Below are positions 8,621-16,219 of a DNA stretch of 64,000 bases, piece by piece. The position numbers and the translations under genes were made by a program. A model generated the notes under the pieces. It searched no databases and had not been told where the DNA came from. It saw only the letters and a program-made list of their open reading frames with translations. The DNA comes from Bacteriovoracia bacterium (lineage in GTDB: Bacteria > Bdellovibrionota > Bacteriovoracia > Bacteriovoracales > Bacteriovoracaceae), in assembly GCA_030431635.1 (NCBI GenBank), contig JAUIIL010000003.1, positions 372,001-436,000 on the forward strand, given 5' to 3'. Within the stretch, counting starts at the first letter, position 1, and each line of letters begins with the position of its first letter.

Positions 8621-8974
8621 ATGTTAAAGCAAGTTTTTTGGCTCGATCAAAATAAATTCGTCTGTAACTTAATAGAAGCGACTCTTAAGAAAGAAGGGGT
8701 TAGCTGTTATACCCACCAGACAGGAGATGGTTTTCGCTACCTTATTGAAGATATCAAACCAGACTTAGTAGTTATTGATTTTCAGTCGATTTCTCACATT
8801 CAAGAAAAAATAGATGAAGAGCTCTCAACTTGTACCTGCCCAGTGATTCTCTCTTTAAAAGAAGAGGAGCGCTCTTTGGTAAAGCTTAAAAAAAATAATG
8901 GTTCTTTGAGTAAACCCATAGAGCCGATGATACTTGCTGATAATCTAAAAGCTTTACTAAATGAAGTTAATTAA
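8621..8974 (+). CDS. Degenerate response-regulator receiver-like protein
   Basis: A 117-residue protein with the length and strand-helix rhythm of a CheY-type receiver. The presumed phospho-acceptor lies in DLVVIDFQ and the conserved lysine in SLSKPIEP. The acidic pair that binds magnesium is incomplete (VFWLDQN instead of a run of Asp), so phosphorylation may be weak or absent. ATG at 8621 is preferred over a longer in-frame start because an AGGAG site (8610-8614) precedes it. No output domain or histidine kinase is present nearby. It ends eight bases inside the convergent tRNA-binding gene. Confidence 0.7.
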   Translation: MLKQVFWLDQNKFVCNLIEATLKKEGVSCYTHQTGDGFRYLIEDIKPDLVVIDFQSISHIQEKIDEELSTCTCPVILSLKEEERSLVKLKKNNGSLSKPIEPMILADNLKALLNEVN

Positions 8975-9458
8975 AATGCCGGTAAAGATATTTCCCATCA
9001 TGAAAATAAGTTTTTGAAAGAAGCTTTCCTTTTGTTGCGTCTTGTTGGCCAATCAGAATTTCTTCACTTGGAGTCTCCCAAAATGAATCCACCTCTTTAT
9101 AAGTGTACCAAGGTATTGAGGAGAGAAAACTGGGATCGATTTGATCAAAAGCGCTACCTTCTTTAATATGTGGAGGAAGATCGACAATTCCAGCTTCATC
9201 ACTAATATTAAGATCTTTAGCTGAGCAAAGCATTCCAAACGAGTCGATTCCTCGCAAGTTGGCCTTCTCAATCTTGACTCCTCTAGGAGTGGTTGAACCC
9301 ACAGGAGCAAATATTGACTTCATCCCTTCTCTCACATTACTGGCCCCGCAAACAACAGAGTAATTTTCGTTACCATCATTAACAGTACAAATTTTAAGCT
9401 TAGCAGCATTTGGGTGCTTCGAAACTTTTTCAATAGTGACAACATAAGGGGCGTTCAT
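8967..9458 (-). CDS. Stand-alone tRNA-binding OB-fold protein (PheT N-terminal-like)
   Basis: The first 110 residues match the EMAP-type tRNA-binding domain seen at the N-terminus of bacterial phenylalanyl-tRNA synthetase beta and in YtpR. Visible landmarks are KHPNAAKLKICTV, VVCGASNVREG, KIEKANLRGIDSFGMLCS and an AKDLNISD segment. A further 50 residues (SSIPWYTYKEVDSFWE and on) have no match I know. The protein is 163 residues, so none of the synthetase beta catalytic support domains are present. An AAGGAT site precedes the ATG. It may bind tRNA or act as a dimerisation OB-fold; the role is unknown. Confidence 0.82.
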   Translation of the reverse strand: MNAPYVVTIEKVSKHPNAAKLKICTVNDGNENYSVVCGASNVREGMKSIFAPVGSTTPRGVKIEKANLRGIDSFGMLCSAKDLNISDEAGIVDLPPHIKEGSAFDQIDPSFLSSIPWYTYKEVDSFWETPSEEILIGQQDATKGKLLSKTYFHDGKYLYRHFN

Positions 9459-9516
9459 ATATCGTATCCTTTTAAGTATGCTTTATTCTACTATAAAAAA
9501 TATCTAGGAGCATCAA

Positions 9517-9618
9517 GTGAAAGATTTTGATAAAGATAAATTAGTCATCTCTGTCGGACTTTTTTTGACACTCCTTATCTTTGGTCTAGCTGTTTATTTT
9601 CGCTCGGGTGCTTTTTAG
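9517..9618 (+). CDS. Small membrane protein, 33 residues
   Basis: GTG start with an AGGAG site six bases upstream (9506-9510). The product has a charged N-terminus (KDFDKDK), one hydrophobic helix of about 20 residues (VISVGLFLTLLIFGLAVYF) and a short tail ending GAF. It sits between two minus-strand genes and its stop overlaps the end of the DnaA-domain gene by four bases. The arrangement of ribosome site, start and membrane helix argues for a real small gene, although no homology is known to me. Confidence 0.6.
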   Translation: MKDFDKDKLVISVGLFLTLLIFGLAVYFRSGAF

Positions 9619-9983
9619 ACTTTATTCGAATTGGCCGGGATAAAAAAACTCGTCATTTTTTCATCTTGAAAACTTAGCAGAGTGTCAATTAGCTCTTGGT
9701 AATGAGTTGTAATCCAGTGAGAACTAAACTGGCAGGGAGTTTGGATAATAAGAATGTTCTTAGATAAAACCAAAGGAACAGCTTTCTTAAACCATCTTTG
9801 ATAAATGTTTTCATCAAGAATTTCTTGAAGTTGATTACTGACAATGGCCCAAACTTTTGACGCTTTAAGAACAGGATTCTCTACACGAGGTTTAGAAGTG
9901 CTTAACAGTGTTTCAACTTTTCTCGAGATTGTTCTTTGTAAACTTGTCTGTAGTGAGTTTTTAAGTCTTTGATTTTTTTTCAT
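9615..9983 (-). CDS. Stand-alone DnaA domain-I-like protein
   Basis: The C-terminal 80 residues follow the DnaA N-terminal domain (domain I) pattern: WAIVSNQLQEILDENIYQRW, then a strand with LVLSKNILIIQTP, then CQFSSHWITTHYQELIDTLL and a final strand. Domain I of DnaA self-associates and binds DnaB and regulators such as DiaA. No ATPase or DNA-binding domain follows: the protein is only 122 residues and begins with a basic stretch. ATG at 9983 is chosen because AAAGG precedes it and because upstream sequence belongs to hflX. It is the last gene of the pantothenate/CoA-hflX run. Confidence 0.75.
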   Translation of the reverse strand: MKKNQRLKNSLQTSLQRTISRKVETLLSTSKPRVENPVLKASKVWAIVSNQLQEILDENIYQRWFKKAVPLVLSKNILIIQTPCQFSSHWITTHYQELIDTLLSFQDEKMTSFFIPANSNKV

Positions 9984-10044
9984 TCTTGCCTTTAATCGAG
10001 AGACTAAAGTAATGAAAAAATTACATTTGTTCAAGAGAAAATTT

Positions 10045-11370
10045 TCAATCCCATTTGATTTTTTTCTCGGCCAACTCCTCAGGAGATAAAAGGAAGGGGT
10101 TGAGGTGAAGTGTATTAAAAATAAAATCAGGTGTTTTAACACGATAAAAGATTCCACTTTCGTGAGTGTGAGTATTTAGAATATTCGTTTGGGCCTTTAT
10201 AAGAGAGTGATATTCCCCTTTTTCATAAGGGATAAAAAGATCATAGTGTTGTTGTTTAGAAAGAAAGTAATCAATAATATGTTCTCTTAGATGTTTAATA
10301 TCTTCTTTATTATGTGAACTCACAACAAAACATTCAGGATGTTTTTTCATTATTATTTTTTGCTTCATTTTATCTTCTAATTTGTCTTCTTTATTAAAAA
10401 CTAGAAGTTTCTCTTTCTCTTTGAGACCGAGTTCATCTAAAACCTCATAAGTGACTTTAAGGTGTTGTTCATAACTAGGGTCTGATATATCACACACAAT
10501 AATAAGAAGATCTGCTTCAATCGCGGACTCCAGTGTTGTTTTAAAACCTGAAACAAGAGTATTAGGGAGATTTGAAATAAAGCCAACTGTATCAATAAGG
10601 ATCATGGGTGGTTTTGTATCAGGATTAAGCATTCTAAAAGTAGAATCAAGAGTGGCAAAAAGTTTATCTTCTTCTAGAACATCGACTCTGCACATTCTAT
10701 TCATAAGAGAGGATTTTCCTGCATTTGTATAACCAACAAGTGCAGCAGTAACGGCCTTATCCTTTCTTCTTTTACGTTGTTCAATTCTTGATTTCACAAC
10801 ACTTTGAAGTTGCTTTTTATAATTTTCAATTTTCTCTCTAATAATCCGTCTATCTAGTTCTAGCTGCTGTTCTCCCTCTCCTTTAAGTCCAATACCACCT
10901 TTCTGACGAGTAAAGTGAGACCACATTGCACTTAATCTTGGGAGCATATATTCTAGTCTTGCTATTTCAATTTGAATTTTGGCTTCTTTGGTTTGAGCAT
11001 GTCTCGCAAAGATTTCAAGAATAATATAAACTCTATCAATAATGGTCATACCAGTTAATTTTTGAATATTCCTCACTTGACTTGCCGTCAGTTCAATATC
11101 AAAAGCCAGAGTGTTTGAACCAGCTTCTTTAGCAGCTTCTGAAATTTCAAATAATTTCCCAGAACCCAAAATAGTTCCAGATTCGAGGGATTTTTTATTT
11201 TGGATAAATCTCTCACTTGATTTTACCTCAAGTGTTCTAAGGAGTTCTTCCAGCTCATTTAAAGATGAGTTTGTTTTCTCAAGTGTCTCGTGCCCCGATA
11301 GTTTAGGACAAACAACAGAAACAAGAGTAGCCAGGGTGTAATCGGAAATTTTAATTTCTTCATCTTTCAT
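10045..11370 (-). CDS. hflX: Ribosome-splitting GTPase HflX
   Basis: HflX binds 50S subunits and rescues or splits stalled ribosomes, notably after heat stress. The glycine-rich N-terminal domain has GTILGSGKLFEI and the coiled-coil has RQKGGIGLKGEGEQQLELDR, both characteristic. The GTPase has G1 GYTNAGKSSL (about 212), G2 ATLDST, G3 DTVGFI and G4 NKED. Length 441 is typical. Its start overlaps the panC stop by one base, so it is co-translated with the CoA genes, a combination with no obvious functional link. Confidence 0.96.
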   Translation of the reverse strand: MKDEEIKISDYTLATLVSVVCPKLSGHETLEKTNSSLNELEELLRTLEVKSSERFIQNKKSLESGTILGSGKLFEISEAAKEAGSNTLAFDIELTASQVRNIQKLTGMTIIDRVYIILEIFARHAQTKEAKIQIEIARLEYMLPRLSAMWSHFTRQKGGIGLKGEGEQQLELDRRIIREKIENYKKQLQSVVKSRIEQRKRRKDKAVTAALVGYTNAGKSSLMNRMCRVDVLEEDKLFATLDSTFRMLNPDTKPPMILIDTVGFISNLPNTLVSGFKTTLESAIEADLLIIVCDISDPSYEQHLKVTYEVLDELGLKEKEKLLVFNKEDKLEDKMKQKIIMKKHPECFVVSSHNKEDIKHLREHIIDYFLSKQQHYDLFIPYEKGEYHSLIKAQTNILNTHTHESGIFYRVKTPDFIFNTLHLNPFLLSPEELAEKKIKWD

Positions 11371-12215
11371 TAAAGAGAAACCTTTATGTTATCTAGCAGT
11401 CTTGTTTTTCCAATCTGGTATGTAGCAAGTATAACAACAGACTTTGTTTTTGAGTTAATTTTACTGAGTGAAAGAGCATTTCTCATTTCGATGTAATTAA
11501 AAGAACTATCTTGAGATTTAAGTTTTTGCATTTCAATTTGAGTTTGCTTCACTCCTGAGCTCTCAAGCGTTTTGCTTAATTTAAGAAGAGATTTTCTTAA
11601 TTTAAGGGCCTTCTTTTTTTCTTCATCAGTTAAATATTGATTTCTACTCGACATTGCTAGGCCAGAAATCTCTCTACCAATTTCAACAGGAACAATTTTT
11701 ACCTTAAGATTCAAATCTTTGACCATTTTTTTAATAATAACGAGTTGTTGATAGTCTTTTTCACCAAAGTAAGCCCTTTGTGGATTAAAAAGCGTAAAGA
11801 GTCTGTAGACAACAGTTGTCACTCCATCAAAGTGAGTGGGTCTAAATTGACCTTCAAGATCTTGCCCTAATTTTCCTACAGAGATGGTTGTTGAAAACTG
11901 AGGAGGGTAAATTTCTGTTGGATTATCTGGCGCAAAAACAATCAGAGAGTCAGTTGCGGCATGAAGACTTTTAAGCTTTTTGAGATCTTCTTGAAGCGTT
12001 CTGGGGTAGCTTGCAAAATCTTCATTTTCTCCAAATTGCTTTGGATTCACAAAAATAGTAACAATTGTAACAGAATTCTCCTCAAGTGATTTTTTGACCA
12101 AACTTAAGTGAGCGTTATGGAGATTTCCCATTGTGGGAACAAGTCCCAAGCCCGAAGGCTTTGTTTTTGTCCACTGGTAGAAGTCTTTCAACTTTTTAAA
12201 AACTTTAATGCTCAT
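11370..12215 (-). CDS. panC: Pantothenate synthetase
   Basis: Joins pantoate and beta-alanine using ATP to make pantothenate, in the cytoplasm. Seen in the 281-residue product: PTMGNLHNAHLSLV with the HIGH-like HNAH, FVNPKQFGENEDFASYPRT, FGEKDYQQL and SSRNQYLT near the second substrate site. Its start overlaps coaBC by 11 bases and its stop touches the hflX start. No panD (aspartate decarboxylase, the usual beta-alanine source) is in the window. Confidence 0.97.
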   Translation of the reverse strand: MSIKVFKKLKDFYQWTKTKPSGLGLVPTMGNLHNAHLSLVKKSLEENSVTIVTIFVNPKQFGENEDFASYPRTLQEDLKKLKSLHAATDSLIVFAPDNPTEIYPPQFSTTISVGKLGQDLEGQFRPTHFDGVTTVVYRLFTLFNPQRAYFGEKDYQQLVIIKKMVKDLNLKVKIVPVEIGREISGLAMSSRNQYLTDEEKKKALKLRKSLLKLSKTLESSGVKQTQIEMQKLKSQDSSFNYIEMRNALSLSKINSKTKSVVILATYQIGKTRLLDNIKVSL

Positions 12216-13431
12216 ACGAAGATGCCTCTATCCAACAAACTAGTTTGTTGGCCAGATTTTTTTTGCTAAGAAGTCCTTGAGGAATAATCTCTGTGTTACT
12301 AATAAAGAAGTATTCATTTTCATTCTGAGAAAAACCTTGAAGTTTGGAATCGACTCCATTTGAAACAAAGTTTCCAACAAGTAAATCAACAGGCTTTCTT
12401 TTGAGTTTTTCAGAAAAAATGTGAGTATCGTTTCCACTTTCTGCCGCAAATCCGATGATTTTTTGTTTGGTCTTTTTTTGGAGCATATGAGCAAGGATAT
12501 CGACTGATTTTTTAACGCTCAAATGATTCTCAATCGACTCTTTTTTTAGCTTTTGACTTTGGTAATTAAACTCAATATCTCCAATAGCTGCGCTTGAAAT
12601 ATAATAGTCACACGAATCAAATTCTTGAGAGACTAAATCCATCATCTCTGAAGTTGTTTTTGCAGTTTTGAGCTTAAAAGAAGGTAAGTTCATCAGGTTT
12701 TGTAGCAGAGGAGTGCTTGAAAAAGTAGCAATGACACTTACTTCAAAACCTTTACTTAAAAGAGCTTTGGCCAGTTCATACCCTGTTTTGCCTGAAGAAG
12801 GATTCGTAAGATAGCGAACAGAATCAAGGGGAGCCATGGTTGCCCCTGTTGTGATGAGTGCTCTCTTTTGTTGAGTTGGATGGAAACATTCAATGATATC
12901 AGTGGCCTCTTCTATGGGAGCGAGCTTCCCCAGACCATCATCACCACACGCTAGAACTCCTGTTTGGGTTGGGTGAATAAAAGTGGAGGCAAGAGTGCCT
13001 AATTTTTTTAAATTTTCTTCAACAAAAGGGTGCTCCAGCATTTTTGTGTTCATTGCAGGGAAGAAGATTTTCTTTTTTGAAGAATCGAGTGCTAAAAAAA
13101 TGCTACTCATTAAATCATCACACTGAGCATGAACAAAACGAGAAAGAGTATTAGCACTAAGTGGGTAAACACAAAAAACATCACACCACTTGGCCAGCTC
13201 AATATGTAGAACATTGCCGTTTAGCTCTCTATATTTATCTTGGGAGAAATCATCTCCTGCGCAGTAAGTTTCTATCACTCCAAGGTAGCGAAAAATTTGA
13301 GGGTTAATAAATTCTAAAGCACCTCGACTTGTGATGACTTTCACTTGGTGTCCATTTTTCACCAGAGAACGAGATAACTCAATAGCCTTATAAGCAGAAA
13401 TAGAACCTGTTACACAAAGTAGAATATTCAT
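12205..13431 (-). CDS. coaBC: Bifunctional phosphopantothenoylcysteine synthetase/decarboxylase
   Basis: Converts 4'-phosphopantothenate and cysteine to 4'-phosphopantetheine in two steps. The N-terminal flavoprotein CoaC (about 1-175) shows VTGSISAYKA, the catalytic histidine in HIELAKWCD, PAMNTKM, and the substrate flap LACGDDGLGKLAP. The CoaB half (about 185-408) shows ATMAPLDSVRYLTNPSSGK, the synthetase nucleotide-binding motif, and IIGFAAESG. Both halves look intact over 408 residues. It is joined by short overlaps to coaX upstream and panC downstream, so CoA precursor enzymes are produced together. Confidence 0.97.
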   Translation of the reverse strand: MNILLCVTGSISAYKAIELSRSLVKNGHQVKVITSRGALEFINPQIFRYLGVIETYCAGDDFSQDKYRELNGNVLHIELAKWCDVFCVYPLSANTLSRFVHAQCDDLMSSIFLALDSSKKKIFFPAMNTKMLEHPFVEENLKKLGTLASTFIHPTQTGVLACGDDGLGKLAPIEEATDIIECFHPTQQKRALITTGATMAPLDSVRYLTNPSSGKTGYELAKALLSKGFEVSVIATFSSTPLLQNLMNLPSFKLKTAKTTSEMMDLVSQEFDSCDYYISSAAIGDIEFNYQSQKLKKESIENHLSVKKSVDILAHMLQKKTKQKIIGFAAESGNDTHIFSEKLKRKPVDLLVGNFVSNGVDSKLQGFSQNENEYFFISNTEIIPQGLLSKKNLANKLVCWIEASSYEH

Positions 13432-14159
13432 TGAATAAACTCCTTCTGATAAAGATAGAAAAGTGAGCGAAAAATGAGGTCTAGGTTTGTTTTTTTCTTG
13501 AGTATATGTGAATAAAAATCAGCACAACCTCCAGTTAAGACAATATCCTGAGGTTGATATTTTGATTGAATTTTTTCAATTGGTGAAAGAATGAGGTGAT
13601 AAACTCCTTTCAAAATAGCTTCTTTTGTGGAGTGACCTAATAAGTCTTCTTCTTGAAGTTTAAGGAACTGAAAAAAATCGTCTTTAGAGTAAACGGGAAG
13701 TTGGTGAGCGTATTGATAACTCTTAAGAGTTATATCAATTCCTGGTAAAATAAGTCCCCCTTCAAAACCATGAGAAGAGATAATATCAACGGTCGTGTAA
13801 GTACCAGAATCGATAAGTAAAACCGGTTGCTCTAGATTTAAATTTTTGTAGAGAAAATAAGACTGAACAATTCTATCTATACCAATAGTTTGAGTGTAAA
13901 AGAGGGGCATATCCAAGAAGAATTTCTCTTTGAGAAAAGTGGAAGCATCAATTGAAGAAAAATTTTGAATGCTCTCAAGTTCAGAACCAACGTTTGAATA
14001 AATAATATCTGTATTGTCTTGATGAAGTTTATGCCCATCAATAAGACTTTGAACTCCTTCTTGAGCAAAGTCATCAAAGTGACCACTCAGGGTCTTATAA
14101 AGTCGATACTTACTACGAGTATTTCCTTTATCAATTGTGAGTAAAAAGTCTTTCATCAT
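13428..14159 (-). CDS. coaX: Type III pantothenate kinase
   Basis: Phosphorylates pantothenate, the committed step of CoA synthesis. CoaX enzymes are insensitive to CoA feedback and need a monovalent cation. The ASKHA-fold motifs are present: TIDKGNTRSKYRLY at the N-terminus (phosphate 1), GIDRIVQSYF, then LLIDSGTYTTVDI (phosphate 2) and GGLILPGIDITL. Length 243 is typical. It overlaps panB by 29 bases and coaBC by four. No type I kinase is seen here. Confidence 0.94.
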   Translation of the reverse strand: MMKDFLLTIDKGNTRSKYRLYKTLSGHFDDFAQEGVQSLIDGHKLHQDNTDIIYSNVGSELESIQNFSSIDASTFLKEKFFLDMPLFYTQTIGIDRIVQSYFLYKNLNLEQPVLLIDSGTYTTVDIISSHGFEGGLILPGIDITLKSYQYAHQLPVYSKDDFFQFLKLQEEDLLGHSTKEAILKGVYHLILSPIEKIQSKYQPQDIVLTGGCADFYSHILKKKTNLDLIFRSLFYLYQKEFIQ

Positions 14160-14964
14160 TAAAGCCTAGGTAAAATGCTTGATCGAGATAACTCTCAATG
14201 GCACCTTTTTTGAGCTGATAAAAATTAGCGATCGGTTCACAAAAACTAGGTGGAGCGTCTTTTCCCATTTTAAGCAAATCATTGATGACTAGAACTTGCC
14301 CATCCGTTTTTCTTCCCGAACCAATTCCAATAGTTGGTATTTGTAATGTTTGGGTTATTCTTTGAGATAAAATAGGTTCTACACATTCGAGAACAAGAGC
14401 AAAAACTCCCGCGTCTTGAAGACCAAGAGCTTCTTGCATAAGTTTCTGTGCGGAATCTTTATTCTTCCCATGAGTATAATAGCCACCCTGTTGATGAACT
14501 GATTGAGGAGTAAGTCCAATGTGTCCCATGACAGGAATTCCAATTTGGGTAAGTCTTTTGATCAGATCCAGCTGGTAATCGTAAGCCCCTTCCAGTTTAA
14601 TAGCTTCAGCTTTAGATTTTTGAAAAAGATCTTTGGCGTTTGTTAGACCTTCTCGAATTGTTGAATAACTCCCAAAAGGCATATCAGCAATAACAAATTT
14701 GTTTGGAGCACCTCTTTTCACTGCACTAGCAAAGACAAGCATTTCTTCGATGGAAACTTCAACTGTTGTATCATAACCCAAAATAACATTACCAAGACTA
14801 TCTCCAACAAGTATCATATCAAGAGAGGTCTCGTTAAGAATTTGAGCAGTCTGGTAATCATAACATGTAAGCATTTGAAGAGGCTTAAGGTTTTGGCTCA
14901 ACTTATACTTTCTAATATCTCTAGTGTTTAGTTTTTTTACTTGCTCGTTAATTAAATAACTCAT
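14131..14964 (-). CDS. panB: 3-methyl-2-oxobutanoate hydroxymethyltransferase
   Basis: Transfers a one-carbon unit from methylene-tetrahydrofolate to alpha-ketoisovalerate, giving ketopantoate. Visible motifs: MLTCYDYQTAQIL, LVGDSLGNVILGYDTT (metal and ketoacid site), AIKLEGA, and MGHIGLTPQSVHQQGGY. At 277 residues it is the standard length. It overlaps the KARI-like gene by 17 bases upstream and coaX by 29 downstream. The next enzyme of the pathway must reduce ketopantoate, and the adjoining gene is a reductase of another family. Confidence 0.96.
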   Translation of the reverse strand: MSYLINEQVKKLNTRDIRKYKLSQNLKPLQMLTCYDYQTAQILNETSLDMILVGDSLGNVILGYDTTVEVSIEEMLVFASAVKRGAPNKFVIADMPFGSYSTIREGLTNAKDLFQKSKAEAIKLEGAYDYQLDLIKRLTQIGIPVMGHIGLTPQSVHQQGGYYTHGKNKDSAQKLMQEALGLQDAGVFALVLECVEPILSQRITQTLQIPTIGIGSGRKTDGQVLVINDLLKMGKDAPPSFCEPIANFYQLKKGAIESYLDQAFYLGFNDERLFTHN

Positions 14965-15874
14965 TTTCTAACCTTTGGTGAGTTTTAAGAAGGGGTTGGC
15001 TTTCCCAGAAAAGATTTGTTTCTTCTCTAAGTTTTTTCATATCTGTTTTTTCTAGGTTTTTTTGAAATTGACCTGAATAAATATCTTCTAAAAGAGCATC
15101 TATATTTTTTTCAAATTGAGAGTCAATAATGGTTCTTTTCCCATAGTATGAACCAGCCAAAGCATTAGGACTAATAAGTTCAAAAAAACGTTGAGGGCCA
15201 ACCTTAATGAGAGTGTCAGCGATAAGTTTAACTTCATACCATGCTTCAAAATAAGCAGTCTCTTCTTCGACTCCCTTTTGGATGAGTTTATTAAAAATCG
15301 TATTACTCACGTAAGGCAAAATTGAGCAGAGTATAGTTTGCTCCGAAAAAAGATCGGCGTAAGTCTCGTTTTCAAAAGTTGTTTCATAGGGGCCGGATGT
15401 AATTCCAATTGCTGAAGCAAGTAGAAAAAGCTCTTGTTTAATATCGAACTTATTCTCATCTTTAATGTGTTCTAAACTGAAAACAGCGCCTAGCTTTCCT
15501 TGAATTTCATATTGAAACCTTAATTCACTAGCAATGGCCTTAGGAGCAAGAAGTACATGGTTGTATGAAGGGAATTTATTCTGAAGCTCATGTGTGACAA
15601 CCGAAAAACCATGGGCATAATAAATACGAGCTCCCTCTTTTAATTTCAGATTTTCAAGGATAAAGAAATGTGTTTCATCTGGAGTTAATAAAACAATATG
15701 TTTATATTGTGAAAAATCATCAGAGATAAGATGAGTTTCAAATCCCATCTTTAACGCTAAATCCATTGATGGCCCTTTTCTTAAGGCCAGTGAAAATTTA
15801 ACACCTGAGTCTCTAAGGTTAAGGGCCCAGGATTTTGCTTGATTCCCAAACCCAACGAGCAGAAGATTTTTCAT
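14948..15874 (-). CDS. Ketol-acid reductoisomerase-family protein, probable ketopantoate reductase
   Basis: An NADPH-dependent KARI (IlvC) homologue of 308 residues. Seen: Rossmann motif VGFGNQAKSWALNLRDSGV, YAHGF with His88, APK with Lys112, ETYADLFSEQ with Asp174 and Glu178, AYFEAWYEVKLIAD with Glu210 and Glu214, and Ser235 in ELISPNALAGSYYG. All the metal and acid-base positions of KARI therefore seem kept. IlvC is known to reduce ketopantoate as a side activity, and here the gene starts the panB-coaX-coaBC-panC operon while no panE is present. I infer that its main job is ketopantoate to pantoate. A true branched-chain amino acid role cannot be excluded; no ilvB, ilvN or ilvD is adjacent. 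Confidence 0.8.
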   Translation of the reverse strand: MKNLLLVGFGNQAKSWALNLRDSGVKFSLALRKGPSMDLALKMGFETHLISDDFSQYKHIVLLTPDETHFFILENLKLKEGARIYYAHGFSVVTHELQNKFPSYNHVLLAPKAIASELRFQYEIQGKLGAVFSLEHIKDENKFDIKQELFLLASAIGITSGPYETTFENETYADLFSEQTILCSILPYVSNTIFNKLIQKGVEEETAYFEAWYEVKLIADTLIKVGPQRFFELISPNALAGSYYGKRTIIDSQFEKNIDALLEDIYSGQFQKNLEKTDMKKLREETNLFWESQPLLKTHQRLENELFN

Positions 15875-15897
15875 AATACTCCGAATTTATGTAGGCA

Positions 15898-15926
15898 TAG
15901 CTATCATTTCAGAGACTAATAAGCAA
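15898..15926 (-). promoter_or_regulatory. Candidate promoter of the pantothenate/CoA operon
   Basis: On the minus strand TTGCTT (15926-15921) and TAGCTA (15903-15898) are 17 bases apart, 24 bases before the ATG at 15874, which has a CGGAGT ribosome site. It would drive the seven-gene run to 9615. Sequence match only. Confidence 0.45.
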
Positions 15927-16030
15927 TCTGGGCGCAGCGCACAAAGGGACACTTTTTATAATTCAAAGGCCTCTTTGAGAGATTTAAGATAAAATGGTAA
16001 GCCTAAGGAAAATTTATCTTTAACGGTTCT

Positions 16031-16219
16031 ATGATGACGAGTAATGAAGTTTTGGTAAAATGCCCACATTGTCAAAAAAAATTCACCTATAACAAGAGTG
16101 AGTTTAGGCCTTTTTGTAGCGAAAAATGCAAGCTTATCGATCTAGGTTCTTGGCTCAATGAAAGTTACGCGATAGCTGGTGAGCTACAGGAGATTAAGGA
16201 CGACGAAGATGTTGAATAA
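16031..16219 (+). CDS. yacG: DNA gyrase inhibitor YacG, zinc-binding
   Basis: A 62-residue zinc protein. CPHCQKKF and FCSEKCKLIDLGSWLNESY give the four cysteines (CxxC and CxxxC) and the DLGxW signature of YacG, which binds GyrB and inhibits gyrase in E. coli. The tail is acidic. Two adjacent ATG codons (16031 and 16034) are both possible starts, with no strong ribosome site. Its end overlaps the next gene by 11 bases. In many genomes yacG lies beside coaE, another CoA gene; here the CoA operon is the divergent neighbour. Confidence 0.93.
   Translation: MMTSNEVLVKCPHCQKKFTYNKSEFRPFCSEKCKLIDLGSWLNESYAIAGELQEIKDDEDVE

Noticed and set aside
9053-9310. Minus-strand frame of 85 codons in another phase
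   Set aside because: It lies inside the tRNA-binding protein gene, whose frame has strong family motifs.
14948-15874. Annotation as standard IlvC for valine/isoleucine synthesis
   Set aside because: The family is right, but no ilvB/ilvD lies near and the pantothenate operon context favours ketopantoate reduction. Kept as an alternative only.
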